Of a stretch of 50,192 nucleotides of DNA, positions 1-10,138 are shown piece by piece (position 1 is the first letter of the stretch; each line of letters starts with the position of its first letter). The DNA comes from Pontibacillus chungwhensis BH030062. Lineage in GTDB: Bacteria > Bacillota > Bacilli > Bacillales > BH030062. The stretch is taken from NCBI RefSeq assembly GCF_000770675.1, contig NZ_AVBG01000020.1, positions 1 to 50,192 of the forward strand, in the 5' to 3' direction. The translations under genes and the position numbers were made by a program. Under the pieces are notes generated by a model. That model was given only the letters and a program-made list of their open reading frames with translations, did not search any database and was not told the origin of the DNA.

Positions 1-36
1 AAGAAGTAAAGGAGTTGCGTGTACGTGTATTCTAAC

Positions 37-1208
37 ATGCCAGTACCAGGACTACAAAATGTAATTATAAAGAAAAGTGATGAAGTGAATGGGGACTTTC
101 ATCTTCATGTGGAAGTGCCGTAAAAGAAGCATAGATGTAAACAATGTGTATCGAACTTAGAAAATCCAACACCTCAAGATCTTTGAACGCACAACTTATC
201 TCTTTTACCGGAAGCGTCGCTATATCTGTAAATGTGGAAAGCGTTTCTTTGAAGATAACCATCTCGTAAAACGATATCAACGGCACTCAAAGGAGTGGAA
301 TCAAGCTGTAGGTCTTCGGGTTATACAGGGCAAAAATTTCAAAGATACAGCCGCACTGTTTCGTACCTCGCCAACCACAGGGATGCGACGGTTTGATGAG
401 CTAGCCACTCCAATGTTGAAAAAAGTAGAAACCCTCCCGCCAGTCATCGCGATTGATGAGTATAAGGGCGATACAAGTGCAGGGGAATATCAAGTCGTTA
501 TCGCCGACGGAGACACTGGCCAACTCCTAGATATCCTTCCTGATCGCTCGGTAGATACTGTGAAAGAATACCTTCGGGAGAAGGGATCTGAGGTAGAGAT
601 GGTCAATATGGACATGAGTCACGCCTTTAAATCTGCGGTAAAGAAAGCCCTGAGGAGTCCTGTTATCGTGGCAGATCGTTTTCACTGCTGTCGATATATC
701 TATTGGGCCCTTGAAGGTGTGAGGAGGCGGGTTCAAAGCGAATTTGATGACTATAATCGGAAGAAATGTAAACGCAAGAAACACATCTTTTACAAACGCG
801 AAGAGAACTTAACTGAGAATCAGAGATGGCACCTAGAGCGTTATTAAGTATGTCTCCAGGTATGATTTAAAGTAAGCTTTTCGATTCGTGAGTGGTTTGA
901 GAGGGCGAAAGGGATTGGTGTAGAACAACTTTCGAGGGTGAAGGATGAGTTACATAGCTTCTATCAAAAGGTACATGAAGCTGTATTACCCAAGTTTATA
1001 CTGGGAATTAAGACCCTTAAAAACTGGCAGAAGGAAATCCTGAAACAGTTTTGCATTTGATTATAGCAATGGTTTCGTAGAAGGAATTAATAATCAAACT
1101 AAGGTTATTAAGCGAAACGCATTTGGATTCAGAAGGTATGATTGCCTTCGTCTAAAAGTACTTCTTCACCATCAGGACAAGAATACAAAAGATTTTCAAG
1201 TTGGATAA
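37..1208 (+). pseudogene. ISL3-family transposase, decayed
   Basis: Remains of an ISL3-type DDE transposase. The N-terminal reading frame starts at ATG 37 and stops at 121. A central open stretch (383-847) carries the recognisable core, with the motifs IDEYKGD, VNMDMSHAFKSAV and ADRFHCCRYI that hold the catalytic acidic residues. After a stop at 845-847 the C-terminal part continues in other frames up to the TAA at 1206-1208, including the family's typical NGFVEGINNQTKVIKR-type ending. Several frameshifts and stops mean no functional transposase can be made. A GC-rich hairpin (1216-1241) follows directly and may be the element's terminator or right end. I could not identify the left inverted repeat because the window starts inside or just before it. 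Confidence 0.85.
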
Positions 1209-1215
1209 AGATAAA

Positions 1216-1241
1216 GGGGGGAGGAGCTTGCCTCCTACCCC
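1216..1241. terminator. GC-rich hairpin after transposase remnant
   Basis: GGGG-GAGGAG and CCTCC-TACCCC pair around a CTTG loop just after the transposase stop. No T-run follows, so it may be part of the IS end rather than a transcription terminator. Confidence 0.4.
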
Positions 1242-1361
1242 AACAATTGACTTAGAACCATTTTCCAATCTTTCACCGTTTATAACATAAATTCATTACC
1301 TGAATAATCCTTAAGCAATCTATAAATACTTTAAGCATACCTTTCTCTCACGGGGGAAAAG

Positions 1362-1511
1362 GTGTTGTCGCCTTCTAAAATTAAAATCCATGAAAAATCT
1401 GGTTCAATTCTATCAACATTAGTCGCAGTACATAGAAGTTTACTTTACTATAGTCAATTAAAAGGTCAAGGAGTAAGTAAATATGTGGAAGAAGCTCTGG
1501 ATGCTGATTAG
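1362..1511 (+). CDS. possible small protein (49 aa)
   Basis: A GTG-started reading frame of 49 codons preceded by a purine-rich GGGGGAAAAG sequence. The peptide has a helical look (motifs LVAVHRSLLYYSQLKG and YVEEALDAD) with no signal peptide. It lies in the 418-base stretch between the dead transposase and the next gene, which otherwise shows nothing recognisable. It could equally be a remnant of a larger gene cut by the insertion; no function is proposed. Confidence 0.25.
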   Translation: MLSPSKIKIHEKSGSILSTLVAVHRSLLYYSQLKGQGVSKYVEEALDAD

Positions 1512-1680
1512 AGTTTTCCTTAAAGTTATTAATTGTAATCGTTGAGTCTTTGCATCATCTAGATTCTACAAATGGTAAATATATCTTCAACATCTATAAA
1601 AAGCAACCGATAAAATAAGTGGGAAAATGTGCTTACTTAGTATTTTTCTTAAACTTGATAGTATATGGAGGGAATACGGT

Positions 1681-2235
1681 ATGGTGATAAAGAATCCTTT
1701 TATGGATAATTTTATTATTCATTTTGTATGTGTAGTAGCAGGTATTTTAACCGAAGGTGTTTTATTGATTCCTTACATCGGAATTCTGATTTATTTGAAG
1801 AAAAAACGTGAGAAAAATGCATCTGAAGAAATTAGAAGAGAATTAAATGAAGAACCCAAAATCCAAATAAGATCATACATGGAAGAAATAGGATTTGGGC
1901 AGTTGGGGGTTACAGAAAACTATCTCTTCTTTATACCTAAGCGTAAGAGAGAGGGATCAGTAATAGTTAATTTTAAGTATATTAATTATTATGATGCAAA
2001 AACAGTAGCCACATTAACTACAAATAAAACAACAGATTTTGATGGATCAGAGGAATCCTCTCCAAGAAAAGCACCTGTGTTTATGGTTCAAGGAATCTCT
2101 CATGATCAGGTAGAATTCAATTATATATGGATTACGGGACCTGGCATAAGTAAAGCAAACAAAAAATTATTTGATGTTGTAAATTCGCTAAGCAGTGCTC
2201 CTAAAAAAGTACATGTTGCTAGAAAGCAATTATGA
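1681..2235 (+). CDS. small membrane-anchored hypothetical protein
   Basis: Protein of 184 residues. The frame is open from 1627, but ATG 1681 is preferred because GGAGGG lies 8 bases upstream of it. Residues ~10-40 are strongly hydrophobic (one long or two short membrane segments with a proline), followed by a basic stop-transfer KKKREK. The remaining ~140 residues are a soluble, beta-rich domain (ENYLFFIPKRKREGSVIVNFKY region) that resembles a PH-like/GRAM-like fold in pattern only. No catalytic motif is visible. I do not recognise the family. It sits between two decayed genes, so its retention as an open frame is notable. Confidence 0.6.
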   Translation: MVIKNPFMDNFIIHFVCVVAGILTEGVLLIPYIGILIYLKKKREKNASEEIRRELNEEPKIQIRSYMEEIGFGQLGVTENYLFFIPKRKREGSVIVNFKYINYYDAKTVATLTTNKTTDFDGSEESSPRKAPVFMVQGISHDQVEFNYIWITGPGISKANKKLFDVVNSLSSAPKKVHVARKQL

Positions 2236-2310
2236 GTTATAGGTAAACTAATAAAGAACTTAATCCTCATTTTTTACAAGGGTAAATTAGTTCCAAAATT
2301 ATTACTATAT

Positions 2311-2778
2311 TCAGTAAGTGCGGTTAACGATACTTTACTAGAAGTTACTACGTCCAAACGTGAGATTACTGAAGTAACTCTTGAAGAAGCTCCTGCTAGT
2401 GATGGCTTTTGCCTTAGGAGAACCTCGTGCCGCTATTGTAAAAGTCCCTTCTGATTTAGAAGATAAGGAAGGGCCTAATATTTTCGAGGTTATTGGAAGG
2501 TTTATTGAGTGTTAAAGTTGTAAATAATGTTTTAGTTGCTGACTCTATAAGTCAAATTAGTCTTTTAGCTTCATTAAATGATAACGGCTTTGAAAAAATG
2601 TGAATGCTAATCTAATTGCTTAGTATGATGCAGAATAGTTGGTTCTGAATATACACTTGAAGACATTCAAGCTGATATCACGCTTGTAAAATCAAATGTC
2701 GCAGCTGAACGAGCAGTAGCTGCTCTTAAATTACTAGATACAGACGAAGCAATAGAAGTTTACTCAAGAGTAAAGTAA
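2311..2778 (+). pseudogene. decayed S-layer-like surface protein fragment
   Basis: Three disjoint reading frames hold pieces that look like domains of Bacillaceae S-layer/cell-wall proteins. From 2311 comes VSAVNDTLLEVTT (the 'SV-A-N-TTLEV' opening of an SbsA-like Ig domain). It is followed, after frameshifts, by VADSISQISLLASLND and, near the end, LEDIQADITLVKSNVAAERAVAALKLL, which resembles the helical spacer repeats of such proteins. Stops and frame changes occur at least at ~2405, 2514 and 2602. No start codon with a ribosome binding site is visible. Calling it S-layer-like is pattern recognition from short motifs, not a measured match. Confidence 0.45.
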
Positions 2779-2839
2779 ACTTATCTTAATAAAAGGTTAA
2801 ACATACATTATATTCATGATGGATCATTTGAGTCTTAAT

Positions 2840-2868
2840 GCCTTCGCGTGTTAGGGCTATTTTTATGG
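2840..2868 (+). terminator. weak terminator-like hairpin
   Basis: GCCTT...AGGGC stem followed by TATTTTT. It would end transcription through the decayed gene upstream. One pair is a wobble. Confidence 0.3.
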
Positions 2869-2878
2869 GAAGGAAATA

Positions 2879-2977
2879 ATGAACTTTAAGTATAAAGTGT
2901 TTCATATTATGTTGTGGGAAGAAAATGAGAGAAAAGTATTAATCATTCAAAGCGCAGATGGGTTAATTGGTATCTAA
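2879..2977 (+). CDS. possible micro-ORF (32 aa)
   Basis: ATG 2879 follows GGGAAGGAAATA, a plausible ribosome binding site. It encodes 32 residues (MNFKYKVFHIMLWEENERK start) ending at TAA 2975-2977. It has no recognisable motif and could be chance. The rest of 2779-3192 holds nothing I can name. Confidence 0.2.
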   Translation: MNFKYKVFHIMLWEENERKVLIIQSADGLIGI

Positions 2978-3192
2978 TTGAAAGATTGATTGTTCAATTT
3001 CTTTCCGCTTCTAAAACCTATAACGTGGTAAAATTGAACTAATTGTCTTTTTGGTCAAACAATCCAAAATTTTATAAGAAAGGAGATGTACTCAGAAAAT
3101 AGGGTGAAGAGGTTGTTGCCATATCAACAAAGATAATTGAACAAAACATGTAGTGAAAGAAACATATAAAATCGTCGAAGGGAAGTAGTTTT

Positions 3193-6100
3193 TTGGGAAA
3201 GAAAATTGTCAAGCAATTATTTAAGTTATTATTAGTTTTTACATTAGTGTTCACCCTGGTTGTAGGTACCAACATAACTCATGTAAAAGCATACACTGGA
3301 GATTCATTTGAATTACATAATAGAACCGGAATAAATATATCATATAGCTGGGGTTCCTCTTTGCCAAGCTTTGTTAATGATTTTGGATACGAAGATATCC
3401 ACCCCTATTACACCATACAGATTTCAGATCCTAAGAAGTGGCGGATTATAAGGCATGTTCCTCTAGGTACAACTGCGTATAATGTTGTTTATGGGGACAT
3501 CAATTGGAATACGTTATTAGAGGCCGAACTTGAGGTAGTTACAGGTGCTGTAGGCAAGGGAGTTAAAAAATTTAACCGGAATATAGTTGATAAAGCAGCA
3601 GAATTACTAGATCATTATGAAGAAGGGTACGCGTACAAGGATTTTAATAATGTTACTACTTTCTATGATAATATCTTAAGCAAAGATGGAGAAACCAAAG
3701 ATGTGGAGGAACTCATAACTAAGTGGTATCAAGTCAACCAGGGTGACATAGATGTAGAATCAAAGACAATAAGTATGGTAGCTTATGCGATTGGTTCAAC
3801 CTACCGACAATTTGACACGAAGGAAAGTTGGGAAATGTTAATCCCTCCATTTGATACTAGGTTTATAACGGGTGGTTTTGGGTCGCAGTTTGTGCTTATG
3901 GATGATAAAATCCAACTTTACCATTTGACGAGTGTGGGTGAAGGGGCTAAATATAAAGAGAATAATAAGTTATCCATATATTTGCGATCTTACAGTAAAA
4001 CATTGAAGCCTAAGAATGCTCCTGAATTGCGGATGATGGTACATGATTTATACAATTTAATCGAAAATAAAGGAAAAGGCTACAGGGTACAGACCCCTTA
4101 TGGGGATTATGCTCAAAACCTTTATTGGGATTACGTGACAACGGAAATAGATATGCAGATGTCTGAAATGCTAAACAACATGGAGAAGAGAAGTACTCCG
4201 GTGGAACAACCTACTACAAATACTGACACTCCAGAAATATCAGAACCCACATACGATTACCTGGAGACGGGCGACCGTGGCCAGAGAGTTGTGAAGGTAC
4301 AGCAACAACTGAACTTGGTCGGATATCCTTTAGTCGTCGATGGAGTGTATGGTCCTAACACGAGAAATAAAGTAAAGGAGTTTCAAGGGGATCATTCTTT
4401 GTCTGATGATGGTGTCATTGGACCAAATACAGAAGATAAATTGAACTTGTTAAGTAAGAAAGCACCTTATGATCAGATATCTAAAGCAAAATCCCTCATG
4501 AAAGCAAATGATACGAGGCTTGAGAGTATCCAATTGCTAAGCAAATTAAGCCAATATCCCAACGTACCGAATGATGTTCAAGTAGAAGCGAAAAAATTAC
4601 TAGCAGAGATCAAAAAGTCTTCTAGATACGGTGAAGCTGAATGGTACTACAAAGAAGGCAACTATCTCAACGCTCTCATCATAAGCGAGGAAGCTATGGA
4701 ATACGGCTACCAAACAGAAGAAGCTCTTAATTTTGCAGAAAAAGCTGCAAGAAAAGTGTTGAGCGAAGCGTATAAGCTTAATGAAAATGGGGAAAACAAA
4801 GCAGCGTTAAAATTGTTTGAACGAGTAGAAGAGAATAGTACGTATTTGAACGCTATCCAAGAAGAAGCGAAAAGGGCAATAAAAACCATATATGAAGGTT
4901 CTAGTTTAGGAGAAGCCAAATGGTATTATAATAATGAGGATTACACGAACGCCCTAAGACTGGGAGATAAAGCCATACAATACGGATTCGATACAGATGA
5001 ATCGAGAGCCTTTATTGATAAAGCAGCGCAAAGAGTGTTAGACAAAGCCTATAAGGTGAATGAAAACGGGCAGAAGGCACAAGCCTTGAACTTATTTAAG
5101 TTTGTCGAGCACTATACTGAAGTGACCGAAAAGATACGAGAGGAAGCTTCAGGAGGAGTCCGAACAATTCGAGAAGGCTCAAAGATTGGTGAAGCTACCT
5201 GGTATTTTGAACAAGGTAATTATGTCAATGCTTTGAAGATGAGTGATGCAACCATTGAGTATGGCTATGATACGAAGGAAACGAGAGAGTTAGCGAATCA
5301 GTCAGCACGTAAGCTGTTGGATCAAGCATACCAACTCAACAAAGATGGGAAAAGAAATGAAGGTTTGAATAAAATTAACTTTATCTTAGAGTACACGATT
5401 TTATCTGCACCGATTCAGGAAGAGGCTGAAAAAGCTCTAAAAGCCATTAAGGAGGGGTCTACCTTTGGTGAGGCGGAGTGGTATTATGAGCAAGAAAACT
5501 TTATCAATGCCTTACTATTGAGCCAAGAAGCGATTCAGTATGGATACGATACGAAAGAATCACGTGATCTGGCAAACCAGGCTGGGCGACAACTGTTAGA
5601 TCAAGCACAGCAACTGAAAGCTGATGGCAGCATAAAAGAAGCACTGAAGTCATTTGAAATGTTAGAAGGGTATTCCATTTTAGAAAATTCTTTGCACCAA
5701 GAAATTGGTCTAGCTATCAAAACGATTCGAGAAGATTCAAAGGTAGGGGAAGCCACATGGTACTTTGAAAAGGGTGATTACACAAATGGTCTCATACTAA
5801 GTGATGAAGCTATCGAATATGGGTATGATACAGAAGAATCTCGCAATCTTGCCAATAAATCAGCGGAGAAACTATTGAATGAGGCATACCATTTGAATAG
5901 TTCAGGTGAAACGAAGAAAGCATTGGATTTATTCGGGTTCTTGAAAGAGTACAGTAGTATAGCAGAGAACCTTCAACAAGAGATCAATGATGCTATACAA
6001 ACGATCCGGAGAGAATCAAGGATAGGCGAAGCGAAATGGTACTTTGAGAATGGGAACTTTATCAATGGTCTCATCTTGAGTGATGATGCGGTTGAATATG

Positions 6101-6582
6101 GGTATGATACGAAAGAATCCCGAGACCTTATCAACCAGTCCGCAAGAAAGTTACTAGATGAGGCTGCCCAATTAAGTACGGACAAAAAGCCAAAAGAGGC
6201 CCTCGAACTATTAGAGCTTATTGAGAGTCAAGAATATGTACCAGCTGCTCTTTTGGAAGAGACGAAAGAATCTGTACAATCCACATTAGCAGCATCTAAA
6301 GTCATGGATCATAGTGAAGCGGTAGATCAAAACAAGACTTGGACAATTAAGTTCAATAAGGAACTGGATGTATCCGACTTAAAGAAAGCGGGAATCAAGG
6401 TTCTTGATCAAGATGGGATAGGAGTAGAAGTAGCTATTACAAAAGGAAAGAATGGCGAAATTGTCGTCCACCCACCTGAAAGCGGCTACGAAAAAGGAAC
6501 AGAATACAAATTGATGATCAGTAGCGAAATTACGACTTATGGCTTGAAAGAGCCTGTTATTTTTACATTTAAGATAAACTAG
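3193..6582 (+). CDS. large exported protein: PG-binding domain, six helical repeats, Ig-like module
   Basis: 1129 residues from a TTG start with GAAGGGAAG upstream. A basic, hydrophobic signal peptide (about residues 1-33) predicts secretion. Residues ~34-340 are an unrecognised domain. Residues ~356-420 are a peptidoglycan_binding_1 domain (ETGDRGQRVVKVQQQL, VDGVYGPNTRNKVKEFQ). Residues 480-1037 are six tandem repeats of exactly 93 residues (279 bp; starts at 4630, 4909, 5188, 5467, 5746, 6025). Each begins GEAxWY and has N-(A/G)-L, YGYDTxESR and LLDxA blocks, the pattern of helical TPR-like hairpins; a half-repeat precedes them. Residues ~1038-1129 are the SbsA-type Ig module (TWTIKFNKELD). 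Likely a wall-associated scaffold; the partner of the repeats is unknown. Expressed alone, with a terminator at 6643. Confidence 0.85.
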   Translation: MGKKIVKQLFKLLLVFTLVFTLVVGTNITHVKAYTGDSFELHNRTGINISYSWGSSLPSFVNDFGYEDIHPYYTIQISDPKKWRIIRHVPLGTTAYNVVYGDINWNTLLEAELEVVTGAVGKGVKKFNRNIVDKAAELLDHYEEGYAYKDFNNVTTFYDNILSKDGETKDVEELITKWYQVNQGDIDVESKTISMVAYAIGSTYRQFDTKESWEMLIPPFDTRFITGGFGSQFVLMDDKIQLYHLTSVGEGAKYKENNKLSIYLRSYSKTLKPKNAPELRMMVHDLYNLIENKGKGYRVQTPYGDYAQNLYWDYVTTEIDMQMSEMLNNMEKRSTPVEQPTTNTDTPEISEPTYDYLETGDRGQRVVKVQQQLNLVGYPLVVDGVYGPNTRNKVKEFQGDHSLSDDGVIGPNTEDKLNLLSKKAPYDQISKAKSLMKANDTRLESIQLLSKLSQYPNVPNDVQVEAKKLLAEIKKSSRYGEAEWYYKEGNYLNALIISEEAMEYGYQTEEALNFAEKAARKVLSEAYKLNENGENKAALKLFERVEENSTYLNAIQEEAKRAIKTIYEGSSLGEAKWYYNNEDYTNALRLGDKAIQYGFDTDESRAFIDKAAQRVLDKAYKVNENGQKAQALNLFKFVEHYTEVTEKIREEASGGVRTIREGSKIGEATWYFEQGNYVNALKMSDATIEYGYDTKETRELANQSARKLLDQAYQLNKDGKRNEGLNKINFILEYTILSAPIQEEAEKALKAIKEGSTFGEAEWYYEQENFINALLLSQEAIQYGYDTKESRDLANQAGRQLLDQAQQLKADGSIKEALKSFEMLEGYSILENSLHQEIGLAIKTIREDSKVGEATWYFEKGDYTNGLILSDEAIEYGYDTEESRNLANKSAEKLLNEAYHLNSSGETKKALDLFGFLKEYSSIAENLQQEINDAIQTIRRESRIGEAKWYFENGNFINGLILSDDAVEYGYDTKESRDLINQSARKLLDEAAQLSTDKKPKEALELLELIESQEYVPAALLEETKESVQSTLAASKVMDHSEAVDQNKTWTIKFNKELDVSDLKKAGIKVLDQDGIGVEVAITKGKNGEIVVHPPESGYEKGTEYKLMISSEITTYGLKEPVIFTFKIN
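4630..6303 (+). repeat. six 279-bp in-frame tandem repeats
   Basis: Unit boundaries fall exactly 279 bases apart at the GEA(E/K/T)WY codons. Units have diverged but are in perfect register without any length change, so they are old duplications held by selection on protein structure. Confidence 0.9.
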
Positions 6583-6642
6583 GATTGCCTATGAGGATAT
6601 AAGTAGGCTGAGGATTAGGTGAGTAAGCATAAAATAATCTAT

Positions 6643-6693
6643 TAGGCTACCAGGATACCAAAATTGATTGGTTGAACGGTAGCCTATTTTTTT
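6643..6693 (+). terminator. rho-independent terminator
   Basis: TAGGCTACC (6643-6651) pairs with GGTAGCCTA (6678-6686), followed by seven T. It ends the 3193-6582 transcript. Confidence 0.8.
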
Positions 6694-6802
6694 AAATAGT
6701 TCAATATGGTTTTACATGTTTAAATGTCGGGCAAATCCCCCGATATACTACATGTGAGAAGCTCCGCATATCTAGCTAAATATCTTTATTGGAGGAAGTA
6801 TA

Positions 6803-8203
6803 ATGAAAATAATAAGGTATGGTATATCTGCATTAACGTTTATGTTCTTGTTGTTATATGTCTCAAGTATTACTGCTGCATCTACTAGCTTTAAAGAGTT
6901 CGATCCCGTAACAGAAGTTAAACCCTATAAAGATTGGACGATCCAGTTTAACACCGCAATGGATGGATCGACCTTTAACAAGATTAGAGTTGAAGATTCA
7001 AATGAGAACGCAGTTGACGTAGTAGTCTCCATTGACGATGACAACATGAGAGCTATTGTTGGAGCTCCAATGGAAGGATATTTAGGGGGAGAAACATATA
7101 CATTAATCATTAGTAGTGATATAGCATCCATAAGAAATAAAAAGTTACAAGAAGAAGTTCGTATTGATTTCAAGATTAAAAAGGGTCCAGAGATGAACAA
7201 TACAAAGGAAGAGGTTGCGACGAAATGGAACTCATATAAGCCTCTATTTCAAGGTGATCCATTTGCGGTAGCTCCCAGTATATCGTCCCCTTATGCTATG
7301 GGAGAAATAAAAGATGGATTTTTACAGGATGGTGTTAGGATGTCTAATTTCGTCAGGTATCTTTCGGGTTTACCGGATGATTTAGAGCTCAGCCCATCTT
7401 TAAACGAACAAGCCCAATATGGTTCCGTTGTCACAGCAGCAAACGGTTATTTAAGTCATCACCCGTCAAAGCCAGATGGTATGAGTGAGGAATTCTTTGA
7501 TATTGGATATACATCGACTTCAAGTAGTAATTTGAGTCAACAATACACAAAAGAAGACTATACCTCTTCATATGAAGTGGAAGATACCATTCAAATGGGG
7601 ACGTTGGAAGGTTCAGTGTATAGTTATATGATGGATGAAGATGCTTATAACATTGGTGGAGTTGGTCATCGCCGTTGGATATTAAATCCTCCGCTTAAAA
7701 AGATAGGATTTGGCTTTGCAATCAATGAAAATATGAATGATTATTATCACTATACTTACTCAGCTATGCAAATTTTCGACAAAAGTAGAGTGGAAGAGGT
7801 CGAGTATGATTTCATAGGGTGGCCAGGCAATAATAGATATTTCCCTAATGAATTCTTTAAAAGTGATGTACCTTGGTCCGTATCTTTAAATCCTAATAAC
7901 TATCAACCTCCAAATATGAATGAAGTAGAAGTCCGCTTAAAGAGATTATCAGATGGTGAATCTTGGACTCTGGATAAGAACGATACTGATTTTGATGAAA
8001 ACGAGCGTAATGTACCTGGAGAATATTTTAATGTGAACAATCAATGGATGGGAATTCCTTATTGTATTATATTCAGACCTGATCCAGAAGAGATAAAGGA
8101 GTATACTGGCTTGTATGAAGTTACGATAGAAGGATTGAAAGATCGTAACGGTAATGATAAATCTCTTCAATACACGGTCAGTTTCTTTGATATGTTGAAA
8201 TAA
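6803..8203 (+). CDS. secreted CAP-domain protein with N-terminal Ig-like module
   Basis: 466 residues, ATG start with GGAGGAAG 5-12 bases upstream. A signal peptide (to about residue 26, SSITAAS) is followed by the shared SbsA-type Ig module (~30-127; DWTIQFNTAMD, EGYLGGETYTL). The C-terminal half looks like a CAP/SCP (PR-1-like) domain. It shows the usual N-x-x-R-x-(7)-L-P opening at ~181, LSHHPS with H219-H220, and GHRRWILNP with H289, which is characteristic of bacterial CAP proteins. Bacterial CAP proteins are wall-associated but their substrates are mostly unknown. The gene stands alone between two terminators. Confidence 0.8.
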   Translation: MKIIRYGISALTFMFLLLYVSSITAASTSFKEFDPVTEVKPYKDWTIQFNTAMDGSTFNKIRVEDSNENAVDVVVSIDDDNMRAIVGAPMEGYLGGETYTLIISSDIASIRNKKLQEEVRIDFKIKKGPEMNNTKEEVATKWNSYKPLFQGDPFAVAPSISSPYAMGEIKDGFLQDGVRMSNFVRYLSGLPDDLELSPSLNEQAQYGSVVTAANGYLSHHPSKPDGMSEEFFDIGYTSTSSSNLSQQYTKEDYTSSYEVEDTIQMGTLEGSVYSYMMDEDAYNIGGVGHRRWILNPPLKKIGFGFAINENMNDYYHYTYSAMQIFDKSRVEEVEYDFIGWPGNNRYFPNEFFKSDVPWSVSLNPNNYQPPNMNEVEVRLKRLSDGESWTLDKNDTDFDENERNVPGEYFNVNNQWMGIPYCIIFRPDPEEIKEYTGLYEVTIEGLKDRNGNDKSLQYTVSFFDMLK

Positions 8204-8212
8204 TCTAGTAAA

Positions 8213-8252
8213 AAAGATCACCTTTATGATTGTAAAGGTGATCTTTCTTTTT
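8213..8252. terminator. bidirectional terminator
   Basis: AAAGATCACCTTTA (8213-8226) and TAAAGGTGATCTTT (8233-8246) form a perfect 14-bp stem, with A-rich and T-rich flanks. It serves the plus-strand CAP gene and lies just past the minus-strand pseudogene. Confidence 0.85.
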
Positions 8253-8283
8253 ATTCTGGCTTAGTTTGCGAGTCTACTGTATT

Positions 8284-9940
8284 TTATATACCGCTATGCT
8301 TGCTTAAAACATACAAGGACTGCTTAGGACTAATAACAATATCGTAGACAATATCGTGACTATCAAGCTCCACTTCCCATTTTTTCGTTCCATCAGGACT
8401 CAGAGCATAGATCTTTCCACTTTCGTTCCCTACATATGAGTTGCCTTCCTTATCGACTGCAATGGCTTTGACCCAATCTCCTGTTTGAAAAGACCAGGAA
8501 TCTTTATTCATAAAGGTATCAAAATCATATAGATCATGTAGTTTTTCATTCTCATAGTCTAGCCTAGAAGATGGAGGTACTTCATCAACTTCGTCTAATT
8601 CAAGCTTGTATAGATTCCCAGCTTCTCCACCTATATAGAGAGCGTTATTTCTCGTGATAATAGGCTTAACGGAAATTATTTCCCCTGTTCTTGATGATAC
8701 GTACTTAGAAGAACTGGTCGTTGTTGTCTCGAACTCCATTTCCCATTTTGGTGTTCCGTCAGGCTTCATGGCTCCGACTTCACCGACATAACCACCAAAG
8801 TATATGGTTTCGTCTGGCCCTACAACAGGTGTAGAGTAGGCTGTGTTTAAATGAGGGTACCTCGTGAGAAAATTATCGTTATGGAAGTATAAATTATGTG
8901 CGAATAAATAGCCGCTAGATGTAAGTGTTGGGGTGGTAATAAATCCATTGAGGGTAAACTGGCCCTCATCACCAAGAGTATCGATGATCACCCCGTTTTG
9001 ACTCACTTAATAAAGCTTTCCTTTTTGATCTCCTGAAAACGAAGATTCAGTTCCAATATATATGGACCCGCCAGGACTTATAGTAGGCCCGGAATAGGTA
9101 ACCACTTCATCTAATAGGACTTTCCAAGCTTCTGTTCCATCTGGATTGAGGGCGAACAGACCTCCCTTGTAGCAAGAAGTCTCATCACATAGCTTTGTCT
9201 CTCCTTCAGCAAATTGTCCTGAAACTCCGAAAAATATTCGACCATCTTCTGCAATTACTGGGGCGGTACGGATTTCTGCACCTTCTCCGATCTTAAAGTT
9301 CCATTCCAGCGTTCCATCTGGAGAAAGGGCATACAAGATTCCGCTAGAATTACTAAAGTACATCGTTCCGTCTTCAGCAACAGCAAGCTTGGAATCCGCC
9401 CAGTTTCTTGAATCAGATAACTCGGTTACTTGACGTACTTCGTCTGGCCCTTTGAAGGTCGAATGTCCTGTCCAACTACGTGGTGCAGGCAGGATAGCGC
9501 TTTTGTCATATGCTCCATCTGCATATCCCTTTCCTTGTTGGAAGGGTTCATTATTAAAATCAGGCTGATCGGTTTCTGATTCAGTAGTAAATGTCATGTG
9601 TACTTGGCTATCTAATGACACTCCCCTTGCTGAGGGAATTGTAGGTTCCATTGTTAAATGGTATGTAGTGTTCGGAGTATATGAAGAGGTGGGGGCTACA
9701 ATTATCTTGTTTTTTCTTGATCTACTGTAATAGGTATATTAGCTCCTCGATCACTGATCACATACACAGATTTTGTATGTACCGTATTTGGATTTACATT
9801 CACGTTAAACTCAATGGTCCATTCTTTTTCAAGAGAGACATTTTCAAACGTGTACTCTGAAGTAGCATGCACTGATGTAAGGTTACTTTCGAGGATCATA
9901 AGGTAATGTGTGCTCCGATAAGAAATATAGTTCTTCTCAC
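8284..9940 (-). pseudogene. secreted Ig-module/beta-propeller protein, disrupted
   Basis: On the minus strand a GTG (9938-9940) with GGGAGG upstream begins a signal peptide, then three lesions follow. (1) The frame runs into a stop after about 14 codons and the protein continues in another frame (Ig module, SLEKEWTIEFN, to ~9702). (2) A frame change at an A-tract (~9714) splits the Ig module; the expected sequence (IIVAPTSSYTPNTTYHLT) is in the next frame. (3) A single in-frame TAA at 9007-9009 cuts the propeller. The rest (9651-8284) is a PQQ-like/WD-like beta-propeller with many YALSPDGTxxW and IYIG blades. The long stretches without further damage indicate recent inactivation. Confidence 0.85.
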
Positions 9941-10086
9941 AAAATTCCTCCCGTAAAATTGTCTTTCATTTTGCAATTTTAGTTGGATAGGATAAAAGTT
10001 TCAATAAATCTACTATATTCCTGAAGATTTTTGTGGGTAGTTTTAAAAATATTTAGGTATAACTTCTCATTTATATGTTATATCGG

Positions 10087-10092
10087 TATAAT
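10087..10092 (+). promoter_or_regulatory. probable -10 element
   Basis: TATAAT about 46 bases before the start of the muramidase-like gene. No convincing -35 at the standard spacing was found, so the assignment is tentative. Confidence 0.3.
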
Positions 10093-10138
10093 CGGTAGGT
10101 ATTACCTTTAAAAGAATAAGGAGGAATTATAGTAAAAT

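Noticed and set aside
8284-9899. Three separate small minus-strand genes
   Set aside because: The pieces form one continuous propeller and Ig-module protein when two frame changes and one stop are allowed; the internal pieces lack ribosome binding sites.
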